DNA of 64,000 nucleotides from Neolewinella xylanilytica (GTDB taxonomy: Bacteria > Bacteroidota > Bacteroidia > Chitinophagales > Saprospiraceae): positions 1,488,001 to 1,552,000 of the forward strand of contig NZ_PTJC01000005.1 of assembly GCF_002934605.1 (NCBI RefSeq), in the 5' to 3' direction. Positions 26,842 to 35,421 of the stretch are shown here, in pieces. Every line of letters starts with the position of its first letter. The first letter of the stretch is position 1. The position numbers were made by a program, and so were the translations under genes. The notes under the pieces are model-generated. The model ran no database searches. It worked only from the letters and a program-made list of their open reading frames with translations, and was not told the origin of the DNA.

Positions 26842-27966
26842 TTGGCTTGGTTTTGTTACCTGCCGCTCCTGATCGCCGCCGCGTATACCGTCTGGCAGAT
26901 CGGGAACTTTCAACGCTGGGCGACGGGGCTGTCGATTTCCCCTGACGCCTTTGCCCGTTGCCCCTCCATTGCGGTCCTCGTCCCGTTCCGGAACGAAAAA
27001 GACCACCTTCCCGCCTTGGTCGAAAGCCTGTACGCCCAGCAGTATCCCGGCTACTTCGAGATCCTGCTGATCGATGACCACTCCACGGACGGGGGCGCGG
27101 CGACGGTGGCACCCCCCGGTGTACAGCTGCGTACGCTACGGCTCGCCGATTACCCCGAATACATAAACCGGGCTGCGTACAAGAAGTCGGCCCTGACCCT
27201 CGGGATCGACCAAGTCGATTGCGAGGTGATCGTTACTACGGATGCGGACTGTCAGTGGTCTCCAATGGGACTCACTTACCTGGGAGAAGCCTTCGCCCGT
27301 GGCGCGGATGTGGTGTTGGGACCCGTGCTAGTAGATCCGGTCACCGACTACAGCTCGGCCTTTCAGGCGCTTGACGTGCTGGGGTACCAGCTGCTAACCG
27401 GCGCGATGGTGCAGGCCGGGGTGCCGGGTTTGGCTAACGGGGCCAACTTTGCTTTTCGAAAACGGGCCTTTACCTCGGTGAGTGGCTATCGGGGGGTCGA
27501 TCATCTCCCCTCCGGCGACGATGTCTTGCTGCTGCATAAGTTCGTGGCGGCCAAAAACCTCTCGATCCGCTACGTCGGACGAAAGGAAGCAGCGGTGACG
27601 ACCCTGCCGGTGGAAGGCTGGCGGAGCGTCTGGTATCAACGCCTTCGATGGGCGGGTAAAGCCGGCAACTACGCCAGCCCCGCCCTGACCTTTGCGCAGG
27701 GACTTGCTTTCGTGACTTCCGCGTCCATTGTCGGCTGCCTTCTTCTCGGATTGGTAGATTGGCGGTTCGCGGGGGTCGGGTTGGGTGCGTGGACCCTCAA
27801 ATCTGTAGTTGATGGGGTGCTACTAGGTGCCATCTGCCGGCACTACGGGCAAGCGGCGCTGATGCGGTGGTACGGATTCGTTCAGTTAATCCATCCGTTT
27901 TACTTGGTGGCCGTCGGTACGGCCGCGCTGCTGGGGGTAAAAGTGTCGTGGAAGGGGCGACGGTAG
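26842..27966 (+). CDS. Membrane-bound family 2 glycosyltransferase
   Basis: 374 residues, starting at TTG 26842. An N-terminal TM helix, a GT-A domain with 'SIAVLVPFRNEKDHLPAL', 'ILLIDDHSTDGG', the metal/nucleotide-binding 'VTTDADCQW' (DxD-type), 'GLANGANFAFRKRAF', 'SGDDVLLLHKF' and the processive-type 'QRLRWAGK', followed by about three C-terminal TM helices. Enzymes like this transfer sugars from nucleotide donors to lipid or polymer acceptors at the inner membrane. No other polysaccharide genes are adjacent, so the product is unknown. It converges on tsaD with a 6-nt gap. Confidence 0.85.
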   Translation: MAWFCYLPLLIAAAYTVWQIGNFQRWATGLSISPDAFARCPSIAVLVPFRNEKDHLPALVESLYAQQYPGYFEILLIDDHSTDGGAATVAPPGVQLRTLRLADYPEYINRAAYKKSALTLGIDQVDCEVIVTTDADCQWSPMGLTYLGEAFARGADVVLGPVLVDPVTDYSSAFQALDVLGYQLLTGAMVQAGVPGLANGANFAFRKRAFTSVSGYRGVDHLPSGDDVLLLHKFVAAKNLSIRYVGRKEAAVTTLPVEGWRSVWYQRLRWAGKAGNYASPALTFAQGLAFVTSASIVGCLLLGLVDWRFAGVGLGAWTLKSVVDGVLLGAICRHYGQAALMRWYGFVQLIHPFYLVAVGTAALLGVKVSWKGRR

Positions 27967-27972
27967 ACGCGG

Positions 27973-28965
27973 TCAGAACCTAGCGGCCGGAGCGACCGCT
28001 TGACTGGTGAACAGTCCCTGGGCGTATTTAAACGCAGCCGTGACTCCGATCATCGCGGCGTTGTCCGTGCAATATTCAATCTTTGGGACGAAGGTTTCCC
28101 AGTCTCGTTTGCGCCCCTCCTGCGCCAGGCGCCCCCTTAGTTCACTGTTGGCGGATACGCCTCCCGCAAGCGCGACGCGGTGCAACCCCGTCTGTTCGGC
28201 GGCGGCTACCAGTTTGCGGATCAGGGTAGCCACAATGGCTTCCTGGACGGAGGCGCAGATATCGTTGAGGTTGTTTTTGACGTAGTCGGGCTCGGCTTCG
28301 ACCCGTTTCTGGAGGGTATATAAAATACTCGTTTTCAGACCGCTGAAACTAAAATCCAGTCCGCCCGGATCCGGTTGAGCGAAATCGATGGTTGGCTTTC
28401 CCGCCCGGGCGAGCCGGTCCAGTTCGGGGCCGGCGGGGTAGGGGAGCCCGATCAGCTTGCCGGATTTGTCGAAGGCTTCGCCGGCTGCATCGTCGATGGT
28501 CCGCCCGATAATCTCCTGCTCTAGGGCGGAGTGAACCACTACGAGCTGGGTGTGTCCGCCGGAAACCGTCAGGCAAAGGAAGGGGAAGTCGGGTTTGGGG
28601 GCTTCGGCGAAGTGGGCCAGGACGTGGGCTTGCATGTGATCCACCTCGATGAGGGGGATGTCGAGGGCCAGGGCCAGGGCCTTGGCAAAACTGACCCCCA
28701 CCATGAGGGAGCCGATGAGGCCCGGCCCGCGGGTGAAGGCGACGGCATCCAGTTCCGAGGCTGTCCGTTCCGCCCGGCGGAGTGCCACGGAGACGGTGGG
28801 CAGGATATTCCGCTGGTGCGCGCGACTGGCGTGTTCCGGAACCACGCCTCCGTACTCGACGTGGATGGCCTGGGTGGCGGTGACGTTGCTCCGTACCCGG
28901 CCGTCTTCCACTACGGCGGCGGAAGTGTCGTCGCAACTCGATTCGATGGCTAGGATGAGGGGCAT
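27973..28965 (-). CDS. tsaD: tRNA N6-adenosine threonylcarbamoyltransferase TsaD
   Basis: 330 residues from ATG 28965. The catalytic subunit that attaches threonylcarbamoyl to A37 of ANN-decoding tRNAs, working with TsaB and TsaE. ASKHA-fold marks: 'ILAIESSCDDTSAAVV', the metal-binding HxxxH in 'VDHMQAHVLAH', 'TVSGGHTQLV', 'DDAAGEAFDKSGK', 'ALAGGVSANSELR' and the late metal ligand in 'CTDNAAMIG'. Length and start agree with the family. Confidence 0.96.
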   Translation of the reverse strand: MPLILAIESSCDDTSAAVVEDGRVRSNVTATQAIHVEYGGVVPEHASRAHQRNILPTVSVALRRAERTASELDAVAFTRGPGLIGSLMVGVSFAKALALALDIPLIEVDHMQAHVLAHFAEAPKPDFPFLCLTVSGGHTQLVVVHSALEQEIIGRTIDDAAGEAFDKSGKLIGLPYPAGPELDRLARAGKPTIDFAQPDPGGLDFSFSGLKTSILYTLQKRVEAEPDYVKNNLNDICASVQEAIVATLIRKLVAAAEQTGLHRVALAGGVSANSELRGRLAQEGRKRDWETFVPKIEYCTDNAAMIGVTAAFKYAQGLFTSQAVAPAARF

Positions 28966-29116
28966 GGGGGAAGATTCGGGTGTTAAATAACGCACGAATC
29001 GTTCGTCCGTTGCACCAAGCTGCCGGTGCATTGCATCTACCGGCTACAGATTTTTGCTCCGGCGGGTCAACGCCTTGGAGGAAATGTTTTATACTTGCAT
29101 AAATTAACTGCTCACG

Positions 29117-29698
29117 ATGCGCAAATTATTCAGTCTGGCCTTTTTGGTACTAGCCTTCTTTTTGGGATGGCTGCTGTACCGTAGTATTGAAGAACCGATC
29201 ACCTTCGCCGACGAGCGAGCGGTGCGGCAGGATGCCGTTGCGGAACAGCTGATGGTTATCCGTACGACCCAGGAAATGTACCGTGACATTACCGGCATGT
29301 TCGCCCCTACCTTCGATACCCTGAAGCAGGTACTCCGGGAGGGTGAGTTTCTGGAGGTCCGGATCCTGGGCGACCCCGACGACGCTGATTTTGACCCCGC
29401 GACGGCTTACGATACCATTTACCGGCCGGCGATCGATAGCATCAATCGACTGGGTATCGACCTCGACCGCCTGGAGTACGTTCCCTTCACCGAAGACGTG
29501 AAGTTTGATATCGCCGCCGATACGATCGACTACCAGTCTACCAAGGTGCCGGTCGTCCAGGTCGGTATCCCCTACAAGGAATTCATGGGGCGGTTCGCCG
29601 ATGCCCGGTTCCAGCGGTACGACCAACGCTACAATCCCAACGCCCCCATTAAATTCGGCGATCTCAGCAAGCCCAGCTTGGCCGGGAATTGGGAGTAA
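29117..29698 (+). CDS. Conserved hypothetical protein with N-terminal membrane anchor
   Basis: 193 residues. A single N-terminal TM helix (FSLAFLVLAFFLGWLLY), then a soluble domain containing 'QLMVIRTTQEMYRDITGMFAPTFDTLKQVLREGEF', which resembles the periplasmic helix-plus-sheet of pseudopilin-like or PilA-like subunits, though without a prepilin peptidase site. I know no function. Its end overlaps the DUF3822 gene by 10 nt, so it is the first gene of a probable operon with DUF3822 and rsmD. Confidence 0.7.
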   Translation: MRKLFSLAFLVLAFFLGWLLYRSIEEPITFADERAVRQDAVAEQLMVIRTTQEMYRDITGMFAPTFDTLKQVLREGEFLEVRILGDPDDADFDPATAYDTIYRPAIDSINRLGIDLDRLEYVPFTEDVKFDIAADTIDYQSTKVPVVQVGIPYKEFMGRFADARFQRYDQRYNPNAPIKFGDLSKPSLAGNWE

Positions 29699-30537
29699 GT
29701 AACTATAATATTACTTCCGCCGCTTTCCAGCGGGAGCGCGCGCAGGATTACGAACTGTCCATCCTTACGGGGATGGACAGTTTTGCGTATACCCTTCGGG
29801 ATCGTACGGAAAATCGGCTTCTTGCCTACCGGTCGTATTCCTTCGGGCGCGATGAGCGGGCGGATTGGTCCGCCGCTATCGTCCGGCTGGTGGAGGAAGA
29901 CCCGCGATTGAATGGGCTGCATCACGGAAAAACCTTACTAGCGTGGGACACTCCCGTGCTCACCCTCGTGCCGGAAGCGCTATACTCCCCCGGTAACCCC
30001 AGTGCCTATCTGGAACAGTTGACCGTTATCGGACTGGAAGACGAGGTGCGCCACGAGCACTTCCACGAGTTGGGCGCCGAGCTTATCTACGCCGCCCGGC
30101 GCGATCACATCCTCGCCGCGGAGCGGGAGTTGCATTCGCTGCGCACCCAACACGTTGCCGGCGGGCTATTAACGGCCTGGTCGCTTCGCTCCCGCAGACT
30201 CGCTCACCAATCCGTGTCCTGTTCGGTAAGGGAAAATCGCTTGTTTATTGCCGGACACGATAGCGGGGCACTGATCTTCTACAACACGTTCCGGTACGAT
30301 ACCAGCCATGATGCCGTCTACTACCTGTTGCTGGCCTACCAGCAGTGCGGGCTGACGCCGGACCGGGTGCCGCTCTACCTGAGCGGGGAAGTCACGCTGA
30401 ATAACGAACTCTATAACCAGTTTTACCGCTACGTAGAGGATATTCGGTTTAGCACCTATCCCACACCGCCGGCGACGCCTCCCGAGCTGGCCGGGATACC
30501 TTCCCACCTGTATTTTGACTTGCTCTGTCTCGGTTGA
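29689..30537 (+). CDS. DUF3822 family protein
   Basis: 282 residues beginning at TTG 29689, with no later start before the conserved N-terminus. Recognised by overall layout and by the downstream rsmD, a pairing common across Bacteroidota. Motifs such as 'YELSILTGMDSFAYTLRD' and 'FNTFRYDTSHDAVYYLLLAYQQ' (seen here as YNTFRYDTSHDAVYYLL) recall an actin/ASKHA-like fold. The role is unknown; association with rRNA methylation is implied only by synteny. Confidence 0.8.
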   Translation: MGVSNYNITSAAFQRERAQDYELSILTGMDSFAYTLRDRTENRLLAYRSYSFGRDERADWSAAIVRLVEEDPRLNGLHHGKTLLAWDTPVLTLVPEALYSPGNPSAYLEQLTVIGLEDEVRHEHFHELGAELIYAARRDHILAAERELHSLRTQHVAGGLLTAWSLRSRRLAHQSVSCSVRENRLFIAGHDSGALIFYNTFRYDTSHDAVYYLLLAYQQCGLTPDRVPLYLSGEVTLNNELYNQFYRYVEDIRFSTYPTPPATPPELAGIPSHLYFDLLCLG

Positions 30538-30561
30538 TCAGGGCCCTTTAGCTTCGTTGTT

Positions 30562-31104
30562 ATGCGCATCATTTCCGGAAAATTCAAGGGGCGCCGCTTT
30601 ACCCCGCCCGCCGACAACTGGCCCACGCGGCCTACGACGGATTACGCCAAGGAAGGCCTGTTTAATCTCCTGAACAACCGACTGTATTTTGAAGACCAGC
30701 GGGTGTTGGACCTCTTCGGAGGAACGGGGAGCCACGACTACGAGTGGATCAGCCGGGGCTGTTGTGACGTGACGTACGTAGACAAGCACGCGCCGGCGGT
30801 GGCTTTCGTTAAGCGTACGGTTGCGACGCTGGAGGTGGAGGAATGCATCCAGGTTTTCCGGATGGACGTATTCAAGTTTATCGAGCGACCCGCACCCCAA
30901 CCCTACACCTACATCTTTGCGGGCCCGCCTTATCCCCTACCTAACATCCCCGAGCTGCCGGATCTGGTGTTTGGAGCCGGATTGCTGGCCGAAGGGGGGC
31001 TGTTTGTGTTGGAACACAACCCGCACCATGATTTTACCGCTGACGAACGCTGCACCGAAGTACGCAAGTACGGCAAAACGATTTTTAGTTTTTTTCAAAC
31101 GTAG
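30562..31104 (+). CDS. rsmD: RsmD-like 16S rRNA (guanine966-N2)-methyltransferase with altered motif IV
   Basis: 180 residues. RsmD methylates G966 of 16S rRNA using SAM. Seen: N-terminal 'MRIISGKFKGRRF', 'RPTTDYAKEGLFNLL', and SAM-binding motif I 'VLDLFGGTGSHDYEWISRG'. Motif IV, normally (N/D)PP(Y/F) with the Asp/Asn contacting the target amino group, reads 'IFAGPPYPLPN': the acidic/amide residue is Gly, encoded by GGC, one base from GAC. The rest of the fold is intact and the gene keeps its DUF3822 partner. It may be inactive, have changed specificity, or carry a sequence error. Confidence 0.85.
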   Translation: MRIISGKFKGRRFTPPADNWPTRPTTDYAKEGLFNLLNNRLYFEDQRVLDLFGGTGSHDYEWISRGCCDVTYVDKHAPAVAFVKRTVATLEVEECIQVFRMDVFKFIERPAPQPYTYIFAGPPYPLPNIPELPDLVFGAGLLAEGGLFVLEHNPHHDFTADERCTEVRKYGKTIFSFFQT

Positions 31105-31194
31105 ACCGCCGGTGGCCGTCGGTTGGCGGACGGCGGGGCACGAATAATTCGGCGCTCCGATAATTTGCACTCCGCGGTGGCGGTTTAAGGGAAA

Positions 31195-31896
31195 ATGGAC
31201 ACTATGTATCGCTTACTTCTTGTTTGCTTACTCCTTTCGGCGGGGCTTGCGGCGCAAACGCTGGAGCGGAGCTACGGACTGGAACTGACGCCGAACTACG
31301 CCAGTAGCCGAATCACCCGTGGAAACAACATCACCTTCTCCGAACTCGAAATGCTGGATAGCCTGGAAAGTGGGGCGTACGGATACGGTGCCGGGCTGGT
31401 CTTCGAAAACCGGGTGGATCGCATCGGGTACACCACGGGGCTGCGGTATACCCGTACCGGTTTGGAACGCCTGCAGCGGCCCCTCGAAGGGGGGAACCGA
31501 ACGTACAGCGAAACGGTTGCGGCGCACTATCTCGCCGTTCCCTTTGACGTCAATTTCTATCAGGACGTGACCGATGCCGACCGGGTGCTGTTCACCCTGG
31601 GTGCGGGTTTGCAATACCACTTGGGTACCCGGACGCGTCGGACGATTTACGAAGGAGACCGGGAGGTCGAGAACGTGGATCTCGATAACAGTGCGACCGA
31701 CTACCGTCCGTTCGTGGTTTCCTTTTCTACCGCGGTCGGGTACGACCGGAAGCTGAGCACTGACTACGCCCTTCGCTTCCAGCCGTATTTTCAGTTTTTC
31801 CTGAATGGGAATCTGCGGGAGACCAATGACCTGCGCGCTAACCGCAACTACTACCAGGTCGGACTTCGGTTGGTAGTGCGCAGATTGTTTATCTAG
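31195..31896 (+). CDS. Outer-membrane beta-barrel protein
   Basis: 233 residues with a signal peptide (LLLVCLLLSAGLAAQ) and alternating amphipathic strands ('YGLELTPNYASS', 'GYTTGLRYTRTGL', 'FTLGAGLQYHLG', 'YYQVGLRLVVRRLF'), ending in an aromatic/hydrophobic strand as outer-membrane barrels do. It resembles the small PorT-like barrels of Bacteroidota, but no specific family signature is certain. Confidence 0.75.
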   Translation: MDTMYRLLLVCLLLSAGLAAQTLERSYGLELTPNYASSRITRGNNITFSELEMLDSLESGAYGYGAGLVFENRVDRIGYTTGLRYTRTGLERLQRPLEGGNRTYSETVAAHYLAVPFDVNFYQDVTDADRVLFTLGAGLQYHLGTRTRRTIYEGDREVENVDLDNSATDYRPFVVSFSTAVGYDRKLSTDYALRFQPYFQFFLNGNLRETNDLRANRNYYQVGLRLVVRRLFI

Positions 31897-31966
31897 CAGG
31901 CGAACGCGGCATGGACAACCGCTGTTTGGGAGGCACTACCCTTACCTCATCTCAGCCTCCCTTTAT

Positions 31967-33499
31967 ATGGCCTTTTTCGGACACGTTATTAAAGCCCTGA
32001 TCCAAACCAAGCATACGCTGCTTCCCCACGAACCGACGGATCCGGAGGCGGCCCAGGAAGATCAATTGCGCCATCTCCTGGAAACGGCGAAAGACACCGC
32101 GTTCGGTAAGTACTACAACTTTGCCCGTATCCTGGAAGCGGAAGACATCCGGACAGCGTACCGGGAGGAAGTACCCCTGTTCGACTACGATGAGATGAAC
32201 GAGGAGTGGTGGAGAAAGCAGCGCCACGACCCGGATATTACCTGGCCGGGCCGTCCGCGGTTTTTTGCCCTGAGCAGTGGTACGACCGGAAAGAAGAGCA
32301 AGCGGATACCGGTTACGGACGAGATGCTGGAGTGTACCCAACAAGTAGGTCGCGCCCAGGCGGAATGTCTGGCAAACTTCGATTTCGACGCCGATCTCTT
32401 TGAAAAGGATATTCTGATGCTTTCTAGCTCCGCTCAATTGCGGGAACGCGATGGCTGGCAGGAAGGCGAGATCAGCGGCATTAACGTCAGTAACATGCCG
32501 GAATTCATGGAAGGCTTTTACAAGCCCGGCCTGGAAATCGCGCAGATCGACAACTGGGACGAGCGGGTGCAGCGCATTGCCGAGGAGGCCCCCAAATGGG
32601 ACGTCGGCGCCCTGGCCGGCATCCCCTCCTGGATGGTGATGATGCTCCGTAAGGTCATTGAACACAATAAGCTGAAAAACATCCACGAGATATGGCCCAA
32701 TCTGGCCATCTACACCACCGGTGGCGTTGCCTTCGAACCCTACCGACAAACCTTCGAATCCTTGCTGGCGCATCCGATTACGATCATGGATACGTACCTG
32801 GCCAGTGAGGGCTTCTTTGCCTTCAACGCCCGGCCGGACACCATGGCCATGGAACTGGCCCTGGACCACGGGATGTATTTCGAGTTCGTTCCCCACGATG
32901 AGCGGGGTTTTGACGAAACGGGTACGATTCTCAAGAAACCGATGGTCATTGACTACCGGGATGTCGAGGAAGGCGTCGATTACGCCCTGATCGTTTCGAC
33001 GCCCGCGGGTGCCTGGCGGTACATGATCGGCGATACCGTTAAGTTTACCGACCTGGAACGGATGGAGATGGTGATCTCCGGGCGCACGAAGTACTTTCTG
33101 AACGTGGTGGGCAGCCAGCTCTCGGAGGAGAAACTAAATACCGCCATCGCGGATCTAAACGAGAAAACCGGGGCGACGGTAAAGGAATTTACCGTCGGTG
33201 CCCTGAAGCGGGAAGAAGACGGCGAATACGTCCACCAGTGGGTATTGGGGTTAGAGAACGGAGAGCTGGATGCGGAGGAAGCCAAGTCCGTCCTCGACTC
33301 CCACCTCCAGGAAGCCAACAAGAACTACAAAGTAGCCCGCCAGAAAGCCCTCAAGGACCTACGCGTCCGGGTAGAGCCTGCCGACCGGCTATACGCCTTC
33401 CTGGAACAAACCAAGAAAAAGGGCGGTCAGATCAAGTTTCCCAAGGTCATGCCGGAGGAGAAACTGCAGGAGCTGCTCAGCTTTCTCAATAACTCGTAA
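31967..33499 (+). CDS. GH3 family acyl-acid-amido synthetase-like protein
   Basis: 510 residues. The GH3 family is an ANL-superfamily adenylating enzyme; in plants it conjugates amino acids to hormones, and Bacteroidota homologues are uncharacterised. Seen: the ATP-binding P-loop-like 'FFALSSGTTGKKSKRIPVT' (~100), 'YTTGGVAFEPY' (~250), 'YLASEGFFAFN' (~278), 'WRYMIGDTVKFTD' (~355), and the C-terminal 'SGRTKYFLNVVGSQLSEEKLN' hinge. All core elements are present, so adenylation activity is likely. Its stop codon lies within the leader of repeat element copy B. Confidence 0.9.
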   Translation: MAFFGHVIKALIQTKHTLLPHEPTDPEAAQEDQLRHLLETAKDTAFGKYYNFARILEAEDIRTAYREEVPLFDYDEMNEEWWRKQRHDPDITWPGRPRFFALSSGTTGKKSKRIPVTDEMLECTQQVGRAQAECLANFDFDADLFEKDILMLSSSAQLRERDGWQEGEISGINVSNMPEFMEGFYKPGLEIAQIDNWDERVQRIAEEAPKWDVGALAGIPSWMVMMLRKVIEHNKLKNIHEIWPNLAIYTTGGVAFEPYRQTFESLLAHPITIMDTYLASEGFFAFNARPDTMAMELALDHGMYFEFVPHDERGFDETGTILKKPMVIDYRDVEEGVDYALIVSTPAGAWRYMIGDTVKFTDLERMEMVISGRTKYFLNVVGSQLSEEKLNTAIADLNEKTGATVKEFTVGALKREEDGEYVHQWVLGLENGELDAEEAKSVLDSHLQEANKNYKVARQKALKDLRVRVEPADRLYAFLEQTKKKGGQIKFPKVMPEEKLQELLSFLNNS

Positions 33500-33593
33500 A
33501 CTTCCCGGGTAACTGGTGGCGGGTCGTCGGACCAAGGTTCGTCCGACCATTACTCGTCCGACGAAAACTCGTCGGACGAGTAATGGTCCGACC
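33496..33593 (+). repeat. Leader-plus-15-bp-module element, copy B
   Basis: A 45-nt leader (33496-33540, begins GTAAACTTCCCGGGTAA) and modules GTCCGACCATTACTC, GTCCGACGAAAACTC, GTCGGACGAGTAATG and GTCCGACC. The TAA stop of GH3 is bases 2-4 of the leader, and the array runs into the stop codon of NhaC (33593-33595). The end of the leader (33526-33540) itself reads like a module. Modules 1-3 fold into a 20-bp perfect hairpin. Confidence 0.8.
33545..33588. terminator. 20-bp perfect inverted repeat between convergent genes
   Basis: Arms 33545-33564 and 33569-33588 pair perfectly with a 4-nt AAAC loop. It is formed by the module array of element copy B and lies between the GH3 and NhaC stop codons, where it could terminate both transcripts; there is no flanking T-tract. 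Confidence 0.55.
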
Positions 33594-35080
33594 TACACGA
33601 AGCCAAGGATCAGGTAAAGCGCCGCGGCAATCCCCCCCGCCAATCCGGCGTAGGGAAGTTGGGTTTTGACGTGGTCGATATGGTCGGTAGCACTGGCCAG
33701 GCTGGAAAGGATGGTGGTGTCGGAGATCGGGGAACAGTGGTCGCCAAAGACCCCGCCGCCGAGTACCGCCGCGATCGCCATGAGGACGTTGGCATCCATC
33801 TCCCGCGCCATGGGTACCGCAATCGGGATCATGATGGCAAAGGTACCCCAGCTCGTACCCGTGCTGAAGGCGATGAAGCAAGTAACCACGAAAACCAGGA
33901 AGGGGACCAAACCGGGCGATAACCACCCGCGGGCCAGCTCGGAAACGTAGATGCCGGTTTCCAATTGCTTGCACAGCGCGCCGATAGCGAAAGCCAGTAA
34001 CATCAATAGGGCGAGCGGAATGAGTCCGGCGATGCCCTTCAGCACCAGGTCGACACTTTCGCGGATACCAAAAATGCCCTGGGCTTTGTAAATGGCAATC
34101 GATACCAGGATGGAAATCGAGACCGCGGTGAGGACGGCCGTCGATCCGCTTCCGCTGCCGATCGACTGGAACAGCATGGCACCCGCGCCGGCGTCGCCCC
34201 CCAACAGCTCCCGTGCGTCGGCCCATCCCGTATAGGCCAGCATGAAGGGCATGCACACGACCATGACCACGATGGGTACGATCATGTTGATGGCTTTCGG
34301 CTGCACGCCTTCTTTCGCCTCCACGCTGGTGAGTGACTCGTCCACCACCGGCGTGGCCCCTTCGTTTAAGACCTTCCCTTCCCGCGCCCGCCGCTCGGCC
34401 TTTTTCATGGGGCCCCACTCGATGCCCGTGAGTACCACCACCGGTACCAGGAAGAGCGCCGCGAAGGCATAGAAGTTATATCCCAACGCCCGCAGCATGG
34501 TTCCGAAGGGATTGGCGAAACCCTCGGTAGCCAGTAGCGTCATGATGAAGGCTCCCCAACCATTGAAGGGAATGAGGATAGAACTGGGGGCGGAAGAGGA
34601 ATCCGCGATGTAGGCCAGCTTCTCCCGACTGAGCCCCAGCTTGTCGAAAATCGGCCGGTACAGCGTGCCTACGGTCAGTACGCTAATGCTGGATTCGACG
34701 AATACGACGGTGCCGGTCGCCCATGCCAGTAGCTGGACGACGGTGCGGCTGGAACCGTCCTTTCTGCGCTCGTACTTAACCAGGCGGCGATCGATGGCCT
34801 CGATAAATCCGTTAACCCCGCCGCTCCGCTGCATGAATACGATGAGTGCCCCCACCAGCGCGCAGAACATAATGGTGCGGGTATTGCCGGCGTCGGCGAA
34901 TACATCCACCAGTCCCTGGAGGGTATCGAGAAAGCCGATCCACACATTGCCACCGGAAAGGATCACGTATCCCAGGAAAATGCCGACGAAGAGGGAAATG
35001 AACACCTGCCGGGTGGCAATGGCCAGGACGATGGCGATGACGGGAGGGAGAAGGGTAAGGAAGCCGAGCTGTTCTGCCAT
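33593..35080 (-). CDS. NhaC family Na+/H+ antiporter
   Basis: 495 residues with about 11-12 TM helices. NhaC-type secondary transporters exchange Na+ for protons, and some members carry dicarboxylates or amino acids instead. Diagnostic stretches are 'ATGTVVFVESSISVLTVGTLYRPIFDKLGLSREKLAYIADSS' (given here in part), 'SIGSGSGSTAVLTAVS', 'FIAFSTGTSWGTFAIMIPIAVPMA' and 'GGGVFGDHCSPISDTTILSS'. Inner membrane. Monocistronic, with a TAGGTTTG box 4 nt before the ATG. Confidence 0.88.
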   Translation of the reverse strand: MAEQLGFLTLLPPVIAIVLAIATRQVFISLFVGIFLGYVILSGGNVWIGFLDTLQGLVDVFADAGNTRTIMFCALVGALIVFMQRSGGVNGFIEAIDRRLVKYERRKDGSSRTVVQLLAWATGTVVFVESSISVLTVGTLYRPIFDKLGLSREKLAYIADSSSAPSSILIPFNGWGAFIMTLLATEGFANPFGTMLRALGYNFYAFAALFLVPVVVLTGIEWGPMKKAERRAREGKVLNEGATPVVDESLTSVEAKEGVQPKAINMIVPIVVMVVCMPFMLAYTGWADARELLGGDAGAGAMLFQSIGSGSGSTAVLTAVSISILVSIAIYKAQGIFGIRESVDLVLKGIAGLIPLALLMLLAFAIGALCKQLETGIYVSELARGWLSPGLVPFLVFVVTCFIAFSTGTSWGTFAIMIPIAVPMAREMDANVLMAIAAVLGGGVFGDHCSPISDTTILSSLASATDHIDHVKTQLPYAGLAGGIAAALYLILGFV

Positions 35081-35084
35081 GTTA

Positions 35085-35092
35085 CAAACCTA
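35085..35092 (-). promoter_or_regulatory. TAGGTTTG -7-like box before nhaC-type gene
   Basis: A perfect TAnnTTTG match ending 4 nt from the ATG. Same geometry as upstream of lspA and the TlpA-like gene. Confidence 0.4.
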
Positions 35093-35139
35093 AACATTCA
35101 GCGGGCAATCCACGCTTAGCATATAACAAAACGAAAATT

Positions 35140-35418
35140 ATGGCTACCACGATCAAGACCGTCGACCAAAACCTTATCAAAGCCTTCGCTAACGCCCGGA
35201 ATGGCTTACCCGCCATGATCGATCAGAACATGGACGGCTACAACAGCCAGCCGCTGCGCATCCACTTTGACGATGTCGACAACGACGACGATTTCGATAT
35301 CAACCCCGTAAGTTGGGAAGTCTTCTTTACCGAAATGCGTAACCGGGAGCTCGCTTTCGCCTACGAAGAGGACGGAGACGATCCCTATTTCTACGAACTC
35401 GTACCCGCCAACGCCTAA
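35140..35418 (+). CDS. Small acidic hypothetical protein
   Basis: 92 residues, strongly acidic in the middle (FDDVDNDDDFDINPV) and end (YEEDGDDPYFYELVP), with no signal peptide. It starts at ATG 35140 and ends 3 nt before the epimerase gene, so it heads a probable three-gene operon with the epimerase and the TIGR03915 protein. I recognise no family. Confidence 0.65.
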   Translation: MATTIKTVDQNLIKAFANARNGLPAMIDQNMDGYNSQPLRIHFDDVDNDDDFDINPVSWEVFFTEMRNRELAFAYEEDGDDPYFYELVPANA

Positions 35419-35421
35419 CCA

